Source of the DNA: Thiomicrospira sp. XS5 | GTDB lineage: Bacteria; Pseudomonadota; Gammaproteobacteria; Thiomicrospirales; Thiomicrospiraceae | DNA: 64,000 nucleotides | Direction: 5' to 3' | Assembly (NCBI RefSeq): GCF_001507555.1 | Contig: NZ_LQBO01000001.1 | Coordinates: forward strand, 2,170,001 to 2,234,000 | Part shown: piece by piece, positions 39,601 to 47,263 of the stretch | Position numbering within the stretch: position 1 is the first letter of the stretch | How the letters are laid out: every line of letters starts with the position of its first letter | Notes under the pieces: model-generated | What the model was told of the DNA's origin: nothing | Databases searched by the model: none | What the model saw: the letters and a program-made list of their open reading frames with translations, nothing else | Made by a program: the position numbers and the translations under genes

Positions 39601-40021
39601 GGAAAATCACTTCTTGCAAACTCAAGCCGCTGGTGCGGCGCGACAGGTCGTTGATTTGCGAATCCGAAACCCCGTAAAAACACAGTCTCGGGGCGTCTTC
39701 TTCCCGCAAGGATTCTGTCTCAACGCTTTCTGCCAAGCGGTTGCGCAACGCCTGCAACTCCGCCAAAAAAGCATCGAACCCTTCAAACGTCGGATGAATA
39801 TCGCTCATCATCCGCCGCTTCAAGCTGGCAAACCCGTCGGAAAAGCGGTTCATACCGTAAGATTTCAAGGTGTAAGACAGAGAGTCCAACAAACAGAAAA
39901 GCGCGTCCAATTCCATCTCGAGCGACGTGGAATCAAAACCTGAAAACGAGTCTATGGCCTCATCCAGACGCTGAAGAATCAGCGTGCGAAATTCGGCCTG
40001 TTGCGGTCGATAAGAGTGCAT
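36668..40021 (-). CDS. Multi-PAS histidine kinase flanked by two degenerate receiver domains
   Basis: The 1117-residue protein has no clear membrane segment. An N-terminal region (about 115-350) contains receiver-like segments; the second (about 243-345) has NAIVLNQ where an aspartate is expected and VLPKSMP at the lysine position. Three PAS domains follow at about 370-490, 500-615 and 620-740. HisKA carries phospho-His762 in SMSHELRTPLNA, and the ATPase domain has N and G boxes (LLSNAVKYN, DTGYGIPLEK, GTGIGLSIAQKL). A C-terminal receiver-like domain opens VLLVDDNPNN but reads LVLLGKRLEP at the phosphoacceptor position. It therefore looks like a soluble PAS-sensing kinase whose own receivers cannot be phosphorylated normally and which feeds the overlapping HD-GYP regulator. 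Confidence 0.9.
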   Translation of the reverse strand: MHSYRPQQAEFRTLILQRLDEAIDSFSGFDSTSLEMELDALFCLLDSLSYTLKSYGMNRFSDGFASLKRRMMSDIHPTFEGFDAFLAELQALRNRLAESVETESLREEDAPRLCFYGVSDSQINDLSRRTSGLSLQEVIFHSPTELSGLRRRDILVFSLPESKQHNLSFLANVMAQHFPLEQAIYLAASEDMGLRLDLSRHGFQFFFVWPEDSFYFRRHFYQLYHNIAAQYQPYRVCLIGEGDACRDLEAHLSGLGVHTAHYREAEQALAAVRNGLPNAIVLNQDASEDVASIHTALRQFPNMKMVPVFHFQTVPEHLAKLDAFNHYQEDVVLPKSMPVYRLGTQILARLDHERDLRYLTDAADNALQKAIDYKTGLDFHNIISVADRKGRIIEVNDTFCRVSGYTRDELLGQDHRIVNSGRHPKEFFAEMWRTIASGQPWRGEVCNRAKSGELYWVESSIIPILDIKGRPEKYISIRTDVTHIKQTEQRLLDAQSMAKISYWQLDVNNQTLEWSDTIYDIFGYDRESFPPDIEGFESIVHPDDYDDVVAAKAKLAEPGGFAFAHRIVRADGSLRYIQQQGHPVLDEAGNVIFISGFAQDVTDIKVAENALKTSEDRLSRSQSFANIGTWDWNIQTGEVYWSDRIAPLFGGERQEMESTFDNFVDYLHPDDRQTVLDAITACVEKGEDYNVEHRVVWGDGTVRWLQERGDVIRSETGEAQRMLGIVQDITERKQSEQDLIEALKRAEKADQAKSDFLSSMSHELRTPLNAIIGFAELLKDDGLSERQLRQVHNIADSGEHLLALINQLLELSRIEEGEVDINVEPTCLENLVKSSLSTIEPLANKHRIAVLPIQWHEFDYQVEVDGLRFKQVLLNLLSNAVKYNRPNGTIQLRAQTVALPGGRKHVRIAVTDTGYGIPLEKQSQVFAAYKRLGQESSDIEGTGIGLSIAQKLMELMGGEIGFSSEEGKGSSFWVTLPLVSSDASKAEALDVAAEFECTDCLIKVLLVDDNPNNMRLMAEASHDLTGVELNIAPNLELGAEMLVSYQPNLVLLGKRLEPDQALETIRAYKSTSAVSGERFYCLLADFVLDEVDCILPVELSGTDVTTLIAKARGMTNV

Positions 40022-40150
40022 AGTATTTAATCTATTTTTCAGCCGGACTGGATAACCTGGATTGGATCACCACATCCATGTGCTTTATATCAGATTATAC
40101 ACATACACATAATTTTAGAAAGGAAATAACAAATTCCAATCAGAGAGAGG

Positions 40151-40180
40151 GGGATTTCCAGCCATAAGATGCAAAATCCC
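40151..40180. repeat. Small inverted repeat between the DUF4156 and kinase genes
   Basis: GGGATTT (40151-40157) and AAATCCC (40174-40180) form a seven-base stem with a 16-base loop. The rest of the 198-base gap shows no gene. Function is unknown; it could be a weak terminator for the DUF4156 gene or a leader element of neither. Confidence 0.3.
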
Positions 40181-40219
40181 ACCCGAAAGAGCTTAATCGT
40201 TGCCTAAATGGTCACGCAA

Positions 40220-40567
40220 TTATTTCGCGCACTTATAAATATCGAATTTCTGCATGCCACCAATCACAGGAGACACCGCCACAATCGAATCGCCACCCAT
40301 GGTGCCGGCATCGTTTTTCGCGATATTGATCAGTTCTTTCTGAACTTTCTCTTTCGAGAATTCCACGCCGCCCAGCGAACTCTGAACCTGAGCCGTGGTC
40401 GTGCCCAGCTTTTCACAACCGGTGACATTAAACGCTTTTACCACCGTGACACTTTTCGACGCCTCGGTCGGTTTATTAAAAGTACAGCCACTTACGGCCA
40501 ATAGGGATACGACAACCACACTTGCCAATGGAAGAATGAAACGTTGCGTCAACGCGGGTACTTTCAT
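40220..40567 (-). CDS. DUF4156 family lipoprotein
   Basis: The 115-residue protein has a signal peptide with lipobox LAVSGC (cysteine near residue 28), so it is predicted to be a lipid-anchored envelope protein. The mature part (VTGCEKLGTTTAQVQ, ELINIAKNDAGTMGGDSIVAV, YKCAK) fits the DUF4156 pattern, which includes E. coli YjeI. Two conserved cysteines in the mature part could form a disulfide. No function is established for the family. Confidence 0.75.
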   Translation of the reverse strand: MKVPALTQRFILPLASVVVVSLLAVSGCTFNKPTEASKSVTVVKAFNVTGCEKLGTTTAQVQSSLGGVEFSKEKVQKELINIAKNDAGTMGGDSIVAVSPVIGGMQKFDIYKCAK

Positions 40568-40693
40568 AATGCCTCACTTAATTTACGGATTGCTTTAAAC
40601 AGGGAGTTCGTATCAAATTGTACGCGAGAAACGGCGGACGTTAAATACGGTCACGTCCGTTCTCATACTAAAGTCTATTAACTGGATGAATCA

Positions 40694-40717
40694 AAAACGT
40701 CCAGGCCTGGGCGTTTT
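40694..40717. terminator. Terminator built on CCAGGCCTGG at the coaBC 3' end
   Basis: A 24-bp inverted repeat with one mismatched pair, centred on the decamer at 40701-40710 and flanked by AAAACG and CGTTTT. On the coaBC strand the stem is followed by a short T-run (TTTTT), and the coaBC stop codon overlaps its edge. It is a convincing intrinsic terminator. Confidence 0.8.
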
Positions 40718-41930
40718 AAAAGGTCGCTTCCGCAATGAACGCTAACAGCTCGAATGCTTGTTGCGACTTGGACGACGGCGTCAATGTCCGTTTCTGCGCT
40801 TCGGTCATCAAGGTTAACTGGTTATCATCGGTTTCAAACCCCAGCCCGTCGCCGACACGGTTGGCGCAAATCATGTCCAGCCCTTTTCGGGCGCGTTTTT
40901 CACGCGCGTGCGCCAGCACATCGTCCGTTTCGGCGGCAAACCCCACCACGAAAACATCCGGATGCTGCTGTGCCACCGTCGCGACGATATCGGGGTTTTT
41001 CACCAAACGCAAGGTCATGTCATCCTGACCGGCTTGTTTTTTCAACTTACGGTCATGCGCCGTTTCCGGCCGAAAATCGGCCACCGCCGCGGCACTGATA
41101 AACACATCCTGAAGACTGACTTGCTCGGACACCGCCGCCAGCATTTCCTGAGCCGACACCACATCCAGCCGCCGAATCTCGGGGTGGGCGGACAGCGCGA
41201 CCGGTCCGGCCACCAACGTCACGTCCGCGCCTAACTTCCGGGCGGTTTCGGCAATGGCAAACCCCATTTTGCCGGAACTGTGATTGCCCAGGAAGCGCAC
41301 CGGATCCATCGCCTCCTGCGTCGGCCCGGCGGACACCAACAAACGTTTGCCCTGCCAACGTTTCGCCAATTCTGCCCAGGCCTGGGCGTTTTTCGTAATG
41401 TCCGCCACCTGTTGTACCACCGCCGCATAAATTGCGGGGGGTTCCGGCAAACGCCCGGCACCGGTTTCCCCGCAGGCCTGCTCGCCTTCTCCCGGCGGGA
41501 TTACCTGCCAACCACACTGCTGCAGTACCGCCAGGTTTTCTTGAGTGGCGTCGTTTTGCCACATCAAGCGGTTCATCGCAGGAGCCAACATTTTCGGCTT
41601 ATCCGACGCCAGACACAGAGTTGTCAATAAGTCATCGGCGCGCCCCATTCGGAGCTTGGCCAGGGTTTCCGCCGAACAAGGCGCCACCAAAATCACATCC
41701 GGCCAGCGCGCCAATTCAATGTGCCCCATCCCGGCTTCCTGGGTTTCGTCAAACAACTGGTCACGCACCGGATGGCCCGACAAGGCTTGAAACGATAACG
41801 GCTGAATAAACGCCTTGGCCCCTTCGGTCATCACCACCTGAACCTCATGCCCGCCTTTAACAAACAGTCGCACCAATTCCAATGCTTTATACGCGGCGAT
41901 GCCGCCGGTGACGCCCAGTAAAACCTTCAT
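40716..41930 (-). CDS. coaBC: Bifunctional phosphopantothenoylcysteine decarboxylase/phosphopantothenate-cysteine ligase
   Basis: CoaBC carries out two consecutive steps of coenzyme A synthesis. The 404-residue protein has the flavin-dependent CoaC domain (about 1-180) with GGIAAYKALELVRL, the catalytic histidine in MGHIELARWPD, PAMNRLMWQN and the active cysteine in QACGETGAG. The CoaB ligase domain follows with SAGPTQEAMDPVRFLGN, HSSGKMGFA and the KLKKQ region. The gene is divergent from radC with only the thioesterase gene between, as in the widespread dfp-radC arrangement. One decamer copy is internal and another forms its terminator. Confidence 0.96.
   Translation of the reverse strand: MKVLLGVTGGIAAYKALELVRLFVKGGHEVQVVMTEGAKAFIQPLSFQALSGHPVRDQLFDETQEAGMGHIELARWPDVILVAPCSAETLAKLRMGRADDLLTTLCLASDKPKMLAPAMNRLMWQNDATQENLAVLQQCGWQVIPPGEGEQACGETGAGRLPEPPAIYAAVVQQVADITKNAQAWAELAKRWQGKRLLVSAGPTQEAMDPVRFLGNHSSGKMGFAIAETARKLGADVTLVAGPVALSAHPEIRRLDVVSAQEMLAAVSEQVSLQDVFISAAAVADFRPETAHDRKLKKQAGQDDMTLRLVKNPDIVATVAQQHPDVFVVGFAAETDDVLAHAREKRARKGLDMICANRVGDGLGFETDDNQLTLMTEAQKRTLTPSSKSQQAFELLAFIAEATF
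41376..41385. repeat. CCAGGCCTGG palindrome inside coaBC
   Basis: Exact copy, extended to a 14-bp palindrome (41374-41387). It is read on the minus strand as Gln-Ala-Trp in NAQAWAEL. A near variant, GCAGGCCTGC, lies at 41472-41481. Confidence 0.85.
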
Positions 41931-41936
41931 CTGAAA

Positions 41937-42338
41937 CTACCCGACTTCCGTGGCTTGAGAAGCCAACGCCAATAATTCCGGCGCCATTCGCACCGGGCGA
42001 CCGTTTTGCACGGTGGCGCCGTAGGTTTTCGCCGCCACCATCAAGGTGCCGTCTTCTTTATAAATGTTCTGGAGAAACACCACTTTGACACGCCCCTGCG
42101 GCACCACTTCGACCGTCACATAGAAACGATCGTGCGGCCGCAAAGAGGCCTTGTAATCGACTTCGGCGCGAATCACCATCAAATCGATGCCTTGGGCCGC
42201 CAACGCCGCAAAATCCACTTGGTTCGCCAATAAAAATTCGTGGCGCGCATGTTCCAAATAATTCTGATACACCGCGTTATTGACCACGCCTTGCAGATCG
42301 CACTCGTAATCGCGGACGGCCATTTCAAGCTTAAACAT
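41937..42338 (-). CDS. Hotdog-fold acyl-CoA thioesterase (4HBT/FadM-like)
   Basis: The 133-residue protein is a single hotdog domain with [25 protein letters not shown] near residues 8-32 in segments, the typical catalytic loop of 4-hydroxybenzoyl-CoA-type thioesterases. The histidine found in YbgC (GVVYH) is an asparagine here, giving VVNN, as in FadM-type enzymes. Substrate acyl chain is unknown. It lies six bases upstream of coaBC on the same strand, so it is probably co-transcribed with that coenzyme A biosynthetic gene. Confidence 0.85.
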   Translation of the reverse strand: MFKLEMAVRDYECDLQGVVNNAVYQNYLEHARHEFLLANQVDFAALAAQGIDLMVIRAEVDYKASLRPHDRFYVTVEVVPQGRVKVVFLQNIYKEDGTLMVAAKTYGATVQNGRPVRMAPELLALASQATEVG

Positions 42339-42399
42339 TGCCAGTGAAAACCCTTTTCATTTAAGATGGCGATTATCTTACCAAAAATTCCGTAAAAAC

Positions 42400-43077
42400 A
42401 TGGCAATTACCGATTGGCACGAAAACGACCGACCGCGTGAAAAACTCCTCAACTTCGGCCCCGAACACCTCAGTGACGCCGAACTGCTCGCCATTTTCCT
42501 GCGCGTCGGCGTGCAAGGCAAAAGTGCCGTCGAACTGGCGCAGGATTTACTGGACCACTTCGGCAGCCTGCACCAACTGCTCAACGCGGACGAAACGGAA
42601 TTTTGCAAAGCCAAGGGACTCGGGCAAGCTAAATTTGTTCAACTCCAAGCGGTTTTGGAAATCTCTCGCCGCCACTTTGAATCCGGGTTGACCAAAGGCG
42701 ACGCCTTGACCGATCCGGAAAACGTCGCCCGGTTATTGCAACACCACATCGGCCAGCAGGCACGGGAAACCTTTGGTTTGGTCTTGCTGGACCAGCAGCA
42801 CCATTTTATTGCCTTTGCCCCGCTCTTTACCGGCACGCTGAATCAAGCCTCGGTACACGCCCGAGAAGTCATCCAGACCATTCTGGACCATCAGGCGGCG
42901 GCAGTGATACTGGCACACAATCACCCGTCCGGCGACCCAACGCCCAGTCAGGCCGACCTGGATTTGACCCAACGTTTAAAGCAGGCTTTGGACATGATTG
43001 AAGTGCGTTGCCTGGACCACATTATCTTGGGCGACCACGGTCGGTGGACGTCCCTCGCACAGCAAGGGCATTTGTAA
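42400..43077 (+). CDS. radC: RadC family protein (JAB1/MPN domain)
   Basis: The 225-residue protein has an N-terminal helix-hairpin-helix region ([25 protein letters not shown], seen in segments) and a C-terminal JAMM domain with the metal motif [14 protein letters not shown] near residue 173. RadC proteins were once thought to act in DNA repair, but the E. coli function is unresolved. It is divergent from the thioesterase-coaBC pair and precedes rpmB, as in E. coli and Pseudomonas, except that a DUF1461 gene is inserted in between. Confidence 0.94.
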   Translation: MAITDWHENDRPREKLLNFGPEHLSDAELLAIFLRVGVQGKSAVELAQDLLDHFGSLHQLLNADETEFCKAKGLGQAKFVQLQAVLEISRRHFESGLTKGDALTDPENVARLLQHHIGQQARETFGLVLLDQQHHFIAFAPLFTGTLNQASVHAREVIQTILDHQAAAVILAHNHPSGDPTPSQADLDLTQRLKQALDMIEVRCLDHIILGDHGRWTSLAQQGHL

Positions 43078-43079
43078 CC

Positions 43080-43826
43080 ATGCGCCAAACCAAGCCATGG
43101 ATAAGGCCCTCTTTCTGGCTGGGTGTGATATGGGTTTGGGCCGGTTTTCTGCTATCGCTTTGGATCAGCTGGCACCTGTTGGCCAAAACGGATTTCTTCT
43201 ATCCCGTTTGGTACGACCACGCCGGCATTCACGAAAACATTGAACGTTATGCCCCCGACAATCACTACCGTGAGGGGTTTGAGAAAACCTCACGCAACGA
43301 ACGCTTAGCGCTGTTTCACGGCATTGTCGTGGCGATTCAACACCAAGGGAAAGGGCTGGACACGTTGGCTTATCGTCATGAAGGGCAAAGCGTTTTACTG
43401 TTACACCCTCCGGAAATCGGTCATTTGCAGGATGTCGCCAACCTGGTCTCCTGGTTGAACCGAGCAGGCCTGGTCATTTTCGGGATTTGGCTTCTCATCG
43501 GTTTATGGCGTTTCAAACACCATCAATACACGACTTTACGCCAGGCCTGGTGGATTTTGGGAAGCAACTTGGCCCTCATCGCACTGCTCTTGGGAGTATT
43601 TGGCGCGGAAAAAGTTTTCTACCAACTGCATGTCTGGGTGTTTCCGCCGGAACATCCCTGGTTCTTTTTCTACGAAGACTCTTTAATGAGTACCTTGATG
43701 AAGGCGCCGGATTTATTCGCGTACATCGCCATCGCATTGGTCGTGACTGCCGGATTGATTTTTAGCTTGCTACTCTACACCGCACAACGCGTCCAAACAC
43801 AGGCGGGCCGCTTAAAAAGCCGTTGA
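43080..43826 (+). CDS. DUF1461 family integral membrane protein
   Basis: The start at 43080 follows the radC stop by two bases; the frame is open upstream within radC but that is not coding. The 248-residue protein has about four or five hydrophobic helices: near 12-34, 130-148, 163-182 and 215-238. Between the first two is a hydrophilic extracytoplasmic segment with NHYREGFEKTSRNERLALFHGIV. This pattern matches DUF1461/TIGR01906. No function is established. It separates radC from rpmB and is probably expressed with radC. Confidence 0.78.
   Translation: MRQTKPWIRPSFWLGVIWVWAGFLLSLWISWHLLAKTDFFYPVWYDHAGIHENIERYAPDNHYREGFEKTSRNERLALFHGIVVAIQHQGKGLDTLAYRHEGQSVLLLHPPEIGHLQDVANLVSWLNRAGLVIFGIWLLIGLWRFKHHQYTTLRQAWWILGSNLALIALLLGVFGAEKVFYQLHVWVFPPEHPWFFFYEDSLMSTLMKAPDLFAYIAIALVVTAGLIFSLLLYTAQRVQTQAGRLKSR
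43541..43550. repeat. CCAGGCCTGG palindrome inside the DUF1461 gene
   Basis: Exact copy, read as Gln-Ala-Trp in RQAWWIL. A one-mismatch variant, GCAGGCCTGG, lies 77 bases earlier at 43464-43473. Confidence 0.85.
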
Positions 43827-43881
43827 ATTTACAGAAAAAAGATTTTTTTAACCCCCAACACAACATTTCCATGCGAGACGC

Positions 43882-43910
43882 TTGCTTTTTGATTGGATTT
43901 TATGGATAAT
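43882..43910 (+). promoter_or_regulatory. Sigma-70-type promoter for rpmB-rpmG
   Basis: TTGCTT (43882-43887), a 17-base spacer and GATAAT (43905-43910). Transcription from it would give a leader of about 107 bases before rpmB. Confidence 0.65.
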
Positions 43911-43983
43911 TCCGCTTCTTGTTTTTCACAGTCTTACCCAGGCTGTTTTAACATAGAAATATTCGAATATTTTTAATGTCAGG

Positions 43984-44009
43984 GGTAGCGAGATTCGCTA
44001 ACCTTTTTT
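43984..44009 (+). promoter_or_regulatory. Hairpin plus T-run in the rpmB leader
   Basis: TAGCGA (43986-43991) and TCGCTA (43995-44000) pair around GAT, with outer G-C pairs, and six T follow at 44004-44009. This is a terminator-like structure just before the rpmB ribosome site (GAGAGGA). A 16-bp AT-rich palindrome (43957-43972) lies upstream. It could be an attenuator for the ribosomal-protein operon. Confidence 0.45.
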
Positions 44010-44024
44010 GAGAGGAATTGAGAA

Positions 44025-44261
44025 ATGTCCAAAGTCTGCCAAGTAACAGGAAAGAAGCCTGTAGTCGGTAACAATGTTTCCCACTCTCATCGTAAAACTC
44101 GTCGTCGTTTTTTACCTAACCTACAAACTCACCGTTTTTGGGTTGAGAACGAAAGCCGTTTTGTAAAACTACGCGTTTCCACTTCTGGAATGCGTATCAT
44201 CGACAAAAACGGTATTGAGTCAGTGCTTGCAGAAATGCGTGCACGTGGTGAGAAAGTTTAA
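44025..44261 (+). CDS. rpmB: 50S ribosomal protein L28
   Basis: The 78-residue protein matches L28 end to end: [21 protein letters not shown] at the start (here seen with [17 protein letters not shown]) and [20 protein letters not shown] at the end, with the normal length of 78. A strong ribosome site (GAGAGGA) is nine bases upstream. It precedes rpmG by 11 bases, the standard operon. Confidence 0.98.
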   Translation: MSKVCQVTGKKPVVGNNVSHSHRKTRRRFLPNLQTHRFWVENESRFVKLRVSTSGMRIIDKNGIESVLAEMRARGEKV

Positions 44262-44272
44262 GGGAGCCCGAC

Positions 44273-44425
44273 ATGCGCGATAAAATTAAACTTCAATCGA
44301 CAGAAAGCGCTTATTTTTATACAACCGATAAAAACAAGCGTAACATGGCCGGAAAATTCGAGATCAAGAAATACGATCCGATTCTGCGCAAGCATGTTCT
44401 CTTCAAAGAAGCCAAAATCAAATAA
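44273..44425 (+). CDS. rpmG: 50S ribosomal protein L33
   Basis: The 50-residue protein has [29 protein letters not shown] in part, [17 protein letters not shown], the L33 pattern. It contains no cysteine pairs, so it is the zinc-independent (C-minus) form. AGGGAG precedes the ATG. A strong terminator follows 23 bases after the stop. Confidence 0.97.
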   Translation: MRDKIKLQSTESAYFYTTDKNKRNMAGKFEIKKYDPILRKHVLFKEAKIK

Positions 44426-44447
44426 GTTCTATCCGACTTAGATGATG

Positions 44448-44474
44448 ACCCAGCTCAAAAGGCTGGGTTTTTTT
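44448..44474 (+). terminator. Intrinsic terminator of rpmB-rpmG
   Basis: ACCCAGC (44448-44454) and GCTGGGT (44462-44468) pair around a seven-base loop, with a run of T extending the right arm to 44474. Confidence 0.93.
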
Positions 44475-44504
44475 ATGCCTGAAAGAAATCGACCTTCCCT
44501 AAAA

Positions 44505-47162
44505 TCATCCAGCCATCACGCCCGGTTTGACCATCACCACTTGGTTACGCCCTTCCTGTTTAGCCGAATACAGTGCCTCATCCACTAAATGATACGTTTG
44601 ATCGGTACCGACCAGTTCGCCCGGCTGTAAAAAAGCGGCCCCGATTGAAATCGTCAGCAAGCCGTGCTGTGAATTTTCATTTAAAATGCCCAAACTTTGA
44701 ACGCCCGAGCACAGGTCTTCAAGATGCTTTTGAAACGCTTCCTGTGACTTAAAGCTCGCTAAAACAAAAAACTCTTCCCCTCCCATCCGGAACAGCATGT
44801 CGGTCTCACGGGCAAAATGCCGCTTCATCAAATTCGCCACTTGCTTCAAAACCTCGTCGCCTTTCTGATGCCCGTAATGGTCATTAATCTTCTTAAAGAA
44901 ATCAATGTCGAGCATCGCCACCGATAAAGGCACGTCATCCCGTTTGGCTCGTTTCAATTCTCGCCCGAAGACCTGGTTGAAATAGCGTCGGTTATACAAC
45001 TCGGTCAGGTCATCGGTAATGGAAATCTGCTCAATGCGCTTACGATCAGAGATGTCCACCCGAGTCGCCCAGACTTGATGCACACGCCCCCAGATATTAC
45101 GCACCGGCGTCAAGGTCAACTCCACCCAATAAGGATTGTTGGCGGCGGTGCACCCCTCCATCTCGCCGTGCCAGGCTCGGCCGGCCAATAGCCAATTCCG
45201 AATATGATCCTGTTTACGTTTCGTCAGGTCATCCGTCGCAAGATCCAGGTAGGAGCGCCCTAACAACTCTTGTTCGGCATACCCCGTCAAACGACAATAA
45301 GCCTCGCTCACCCAAATAAAGGTTAACGACTCCAAATCCACCAAGGTGGCATAGTTCAATTCGTGAATTTGATTGATATAAGCTTGCTGTTTGTTTTTTT
45401 GATAACGGTAAAAAGCCACCAACAGCAACATGGCCAACACGACCACCAGGATGACCAAAGCCACCTCCAATAACTGACGCTGATCAAGGCGACTCACCAT
45501 TTCCAGTTGAATCCAGTGATTGAAAATTTCGCGGCGCTCCTCTTCCGTAATGGACGCCAACCCTTTCTGCAAAATATTGAATAAAACTGGCTTGTCTTTA
45601 CGCACCCCGATAGCCAGTTCAAAGCGGTGCTCGGATTGCCCGATAACATGAATGCCGGTCAAACCGTATTTGTTAATGGCGTAGTTAATCGCCCCCAAAT
45701 TTCCCGAGTACACCATGGCCCGGCCATCAACCACCGCTTCCAAGCCTTCTTTCACCGAGCTCACCGGCAATAATTTGATTTCCGGGTAGTTTTTGGCCAG
45801 CGTCTCATGCGACCAATAGCCGTTCACCACCGCCACCGTGTGACCGTTCAATTGCTTGTAATCCGGAATCACCGACAGCTCTTTTTGCCCCACCAACACC
45901 ATTGGAAACGACAAATACGGTTCGGTAAACTGCATATACTCGGAACGCTCCGGGGTCGCCACCGCACAGGAAAACGCATCGTATTTCCCTTCCTGGGCCA
46001 ACTTCAGTACTTCCGCCCAGGGGCGCGTCTGATCCACCTGAAAACGCAAACCGGTTTTTTGAGACAGTAACTGAAAGTACTCAGCGGCGATACCGCGGTA
46101 GCGCCCTTTGGAATCAATGAACTCAAACGGTTCCCAATCAATATCATTCGCCAGGTTCACCACCGGGTTTTGTTCGATATAGGCCAACTCTTCGGGAGTG
46201 AAAACATAGCTGGCTGCATTGAAAATGAAATCGGTCATATCCAAGCGGTTGAAGATCGCCGTTGACAACAGACCGACTTCTTTCGCTTCGGCCGCCGTTG
46301 CTAGCAATTTCGCCGGCTCGACATTACCAATGGGTGTCAAACCCGACTTCACATAATGCACCGTCACCTTGGCTTCATTGAGCAAGGCTTCCCGCGACTT
46401 CACCACCGGGTAGTGCGCCATAATGTAATCCACCACTTCGGCCTGATGCTGCAGGGCATAACGCCACCCCCGAATGGTCGCGTCCTTGAAACGCTTGACC
46501 TCTTCTGGGTAACGATTGGCAAACCGCTCGGAGGTGATAATCAAATCGCCATAACTTTGCACCCCGAAGGTTTTCGGGTCCACCGCATAATAAGGCACCC
46601 CTTCTTGCTGAAGCCGAAAGGGTTCATTGGTCATATAAGCGCCATACAAATCCACCTTATGGCCAATAAAATCGTTTAAATTGCCGGAAGGCGGTATCGA
46701 CGTCAAAGGCTTTTGCGTCACCGTATTGGCTTTATTGATGAGACTTTGAATTTGTAGATTGGTAAAGTGCATGACGGTCATGCCGCTCATGTCTTTGAGT
46801 TCTTCAATCGGTTGATGCGCCAGTAGCACCATCGGTGAAAACTGGAAAGAGCTCATGACCAGTTTGATGGGCGCGCCTTTCGCATAATCGACAATCACGG
46901 AACTGTACGCCGTGGCAAAATCGGTCCGGCCATGCACCACTTCATCGACCATATTGGTGCCGGGCCGCCAATTTTTAATCGTCACATCCAACCCGGCGTC
47001 ACGATAATACCCCTGTTTGACGGCCGCATAGAAACCGGCGAATTGAAATTGGTGATTCCAATTCACCTGAACGGTAATCGGGGTCAATGTTTGAGAGAAC
47101 GCCTTGGCAGAAAACACCAAGCCGATCAGCAGTACGGAAATCCATAAAGGGCGAAAAGGCAT
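44505..47162 (-). CDS. Diguanylate cyclase with NMT1-type and SBP_bac_3-type periplasmic sensors and PAS
   Basis: The 885-residue protein has a signal peptide and then two different solute-binding modules. The first, an NMT1/THI5-like domain (about 27-240), opens VQVNWNHQFQFAGFYAAVKQGYY as in thiamine-precursor or nitrate/taurine-type binding proteins. The second, a family 3 amino-acid-type module (about 335-555), includes NDIDWEPFEFID and GRYRGIAAEYF. A transmembrane helix near 565-588 leads to a cytoplasmic PAS domain (about 600-705) and a GGDEF domain with active GGEEF near 791 preceded by RETD five residues earlier, an allosteric I-site. It should make c-di-GMP in response to periplasmic ligands. 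The ligands are unknown. Confidence 0.92.
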   Translation of the reverse strand: MPFRPLWISVLLIGLVFSAKAFSQTLTPITVQVNWNHQFQFAGFYAAVKQGYYRDAGLDVTIKNWRPGTNMVDEVVHGRTDFATAYSSVIVDYAKGAPIKLVMSSFQFSPMVLLAHQPIEELKDMSGMTVMHFTNLQIQSLINKANTVTQKPLTSIPPSGNLNDFIGHKVDLYGAYMTNEPFRLQQEGVPYYAVDPKTFGVQSYGDLIITSERFANRYPEEVKRFKDATIRGWRYALQHQAEVVDYIMAHYPVVKSREALLNEAKVTVHYVKSGLTPIGNVEPAKLLATAAEAKEVGLLSTAIFNRLDMTDFIFNAASYVFTPEELAYIEQNPVVNLANDIDWEPFEFIDSKGRYRGIAAEYFQLLSQKTGLRFQVDQTRPWAEVLKLAQEGKYDAFSCAVATPERSEYMQFTEPYLSFPMVLVGQKELSVIPDYKQLNGHTVAVVNGYWSHETLAKNYPEIKLLPVSSVKEGLEAVVDGRAMVYSGNLGAINYAINKYGLTGIHVIGQSEHRFELAIGVRKDKPVLFNILQKGLASITEEERREIFNHWIQLEMVSRLDQRQLLEVALVILVVVLAMLLLVAFYRYQKNKQQAYINQIHELNYATLVDLESLTFIWVSEAYCRLTGYAEQELLGRSYLDLATDDLTKRKQDHIRNWLLAGRAWHGEMEGCTAANNPYWVELTLTPVRNIWGRVHQVWATRVDISDRKRIEQISITDDLTELYNRRYFNQVFGRELKRAKRDDVPLSVAMLDIDFFKKINDHYGHQKGDEVLKQVANLMKRHFARETDMLFRMGGEEFFVLASFKSQEAFQKHLEDLCSGVQSLGILNENSQHGLLTISIGAAFLQPGELVGTDQTYHLVDEALYSAKQEGRNQVVMVKPGVMAG

Positions 47163-47206
47163 AGCAAGTGCAAACCGTTATTATTGTGTTTACCGCCATT
47201 ATAAAA

Positions 47207-47234
47207 AATTTACCCTACAAGAGAAGGGTAAATT
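47207..47234 (-). terminator. Intrinsic terminator after the DUF4197 gene, merging with a -10-like box
   Basis: AATTTACCC (47207-47215) and GGGTAAATT (47226-47234) form a nine-base stem with a ten-base loop. On the minus strand it is followed by six T and immediately TATAAT (47198-47203), which could serve as a -10 box for the GGDEF gene starting at 47162. The -35 is weak. Confidence 0.75.
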
Positions 47235-47263
47235 ACACTTTTTCACCCACTTGCATCCGAACG

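Noticed and set aside
43008-43079. Upstream extension of the DUF1461 gene into radC
   Set aside because: The extra 24 residues come from the wrong frame of radC; the ATG at 43080 directly follows the radC stop and begins the natural N-terminus.
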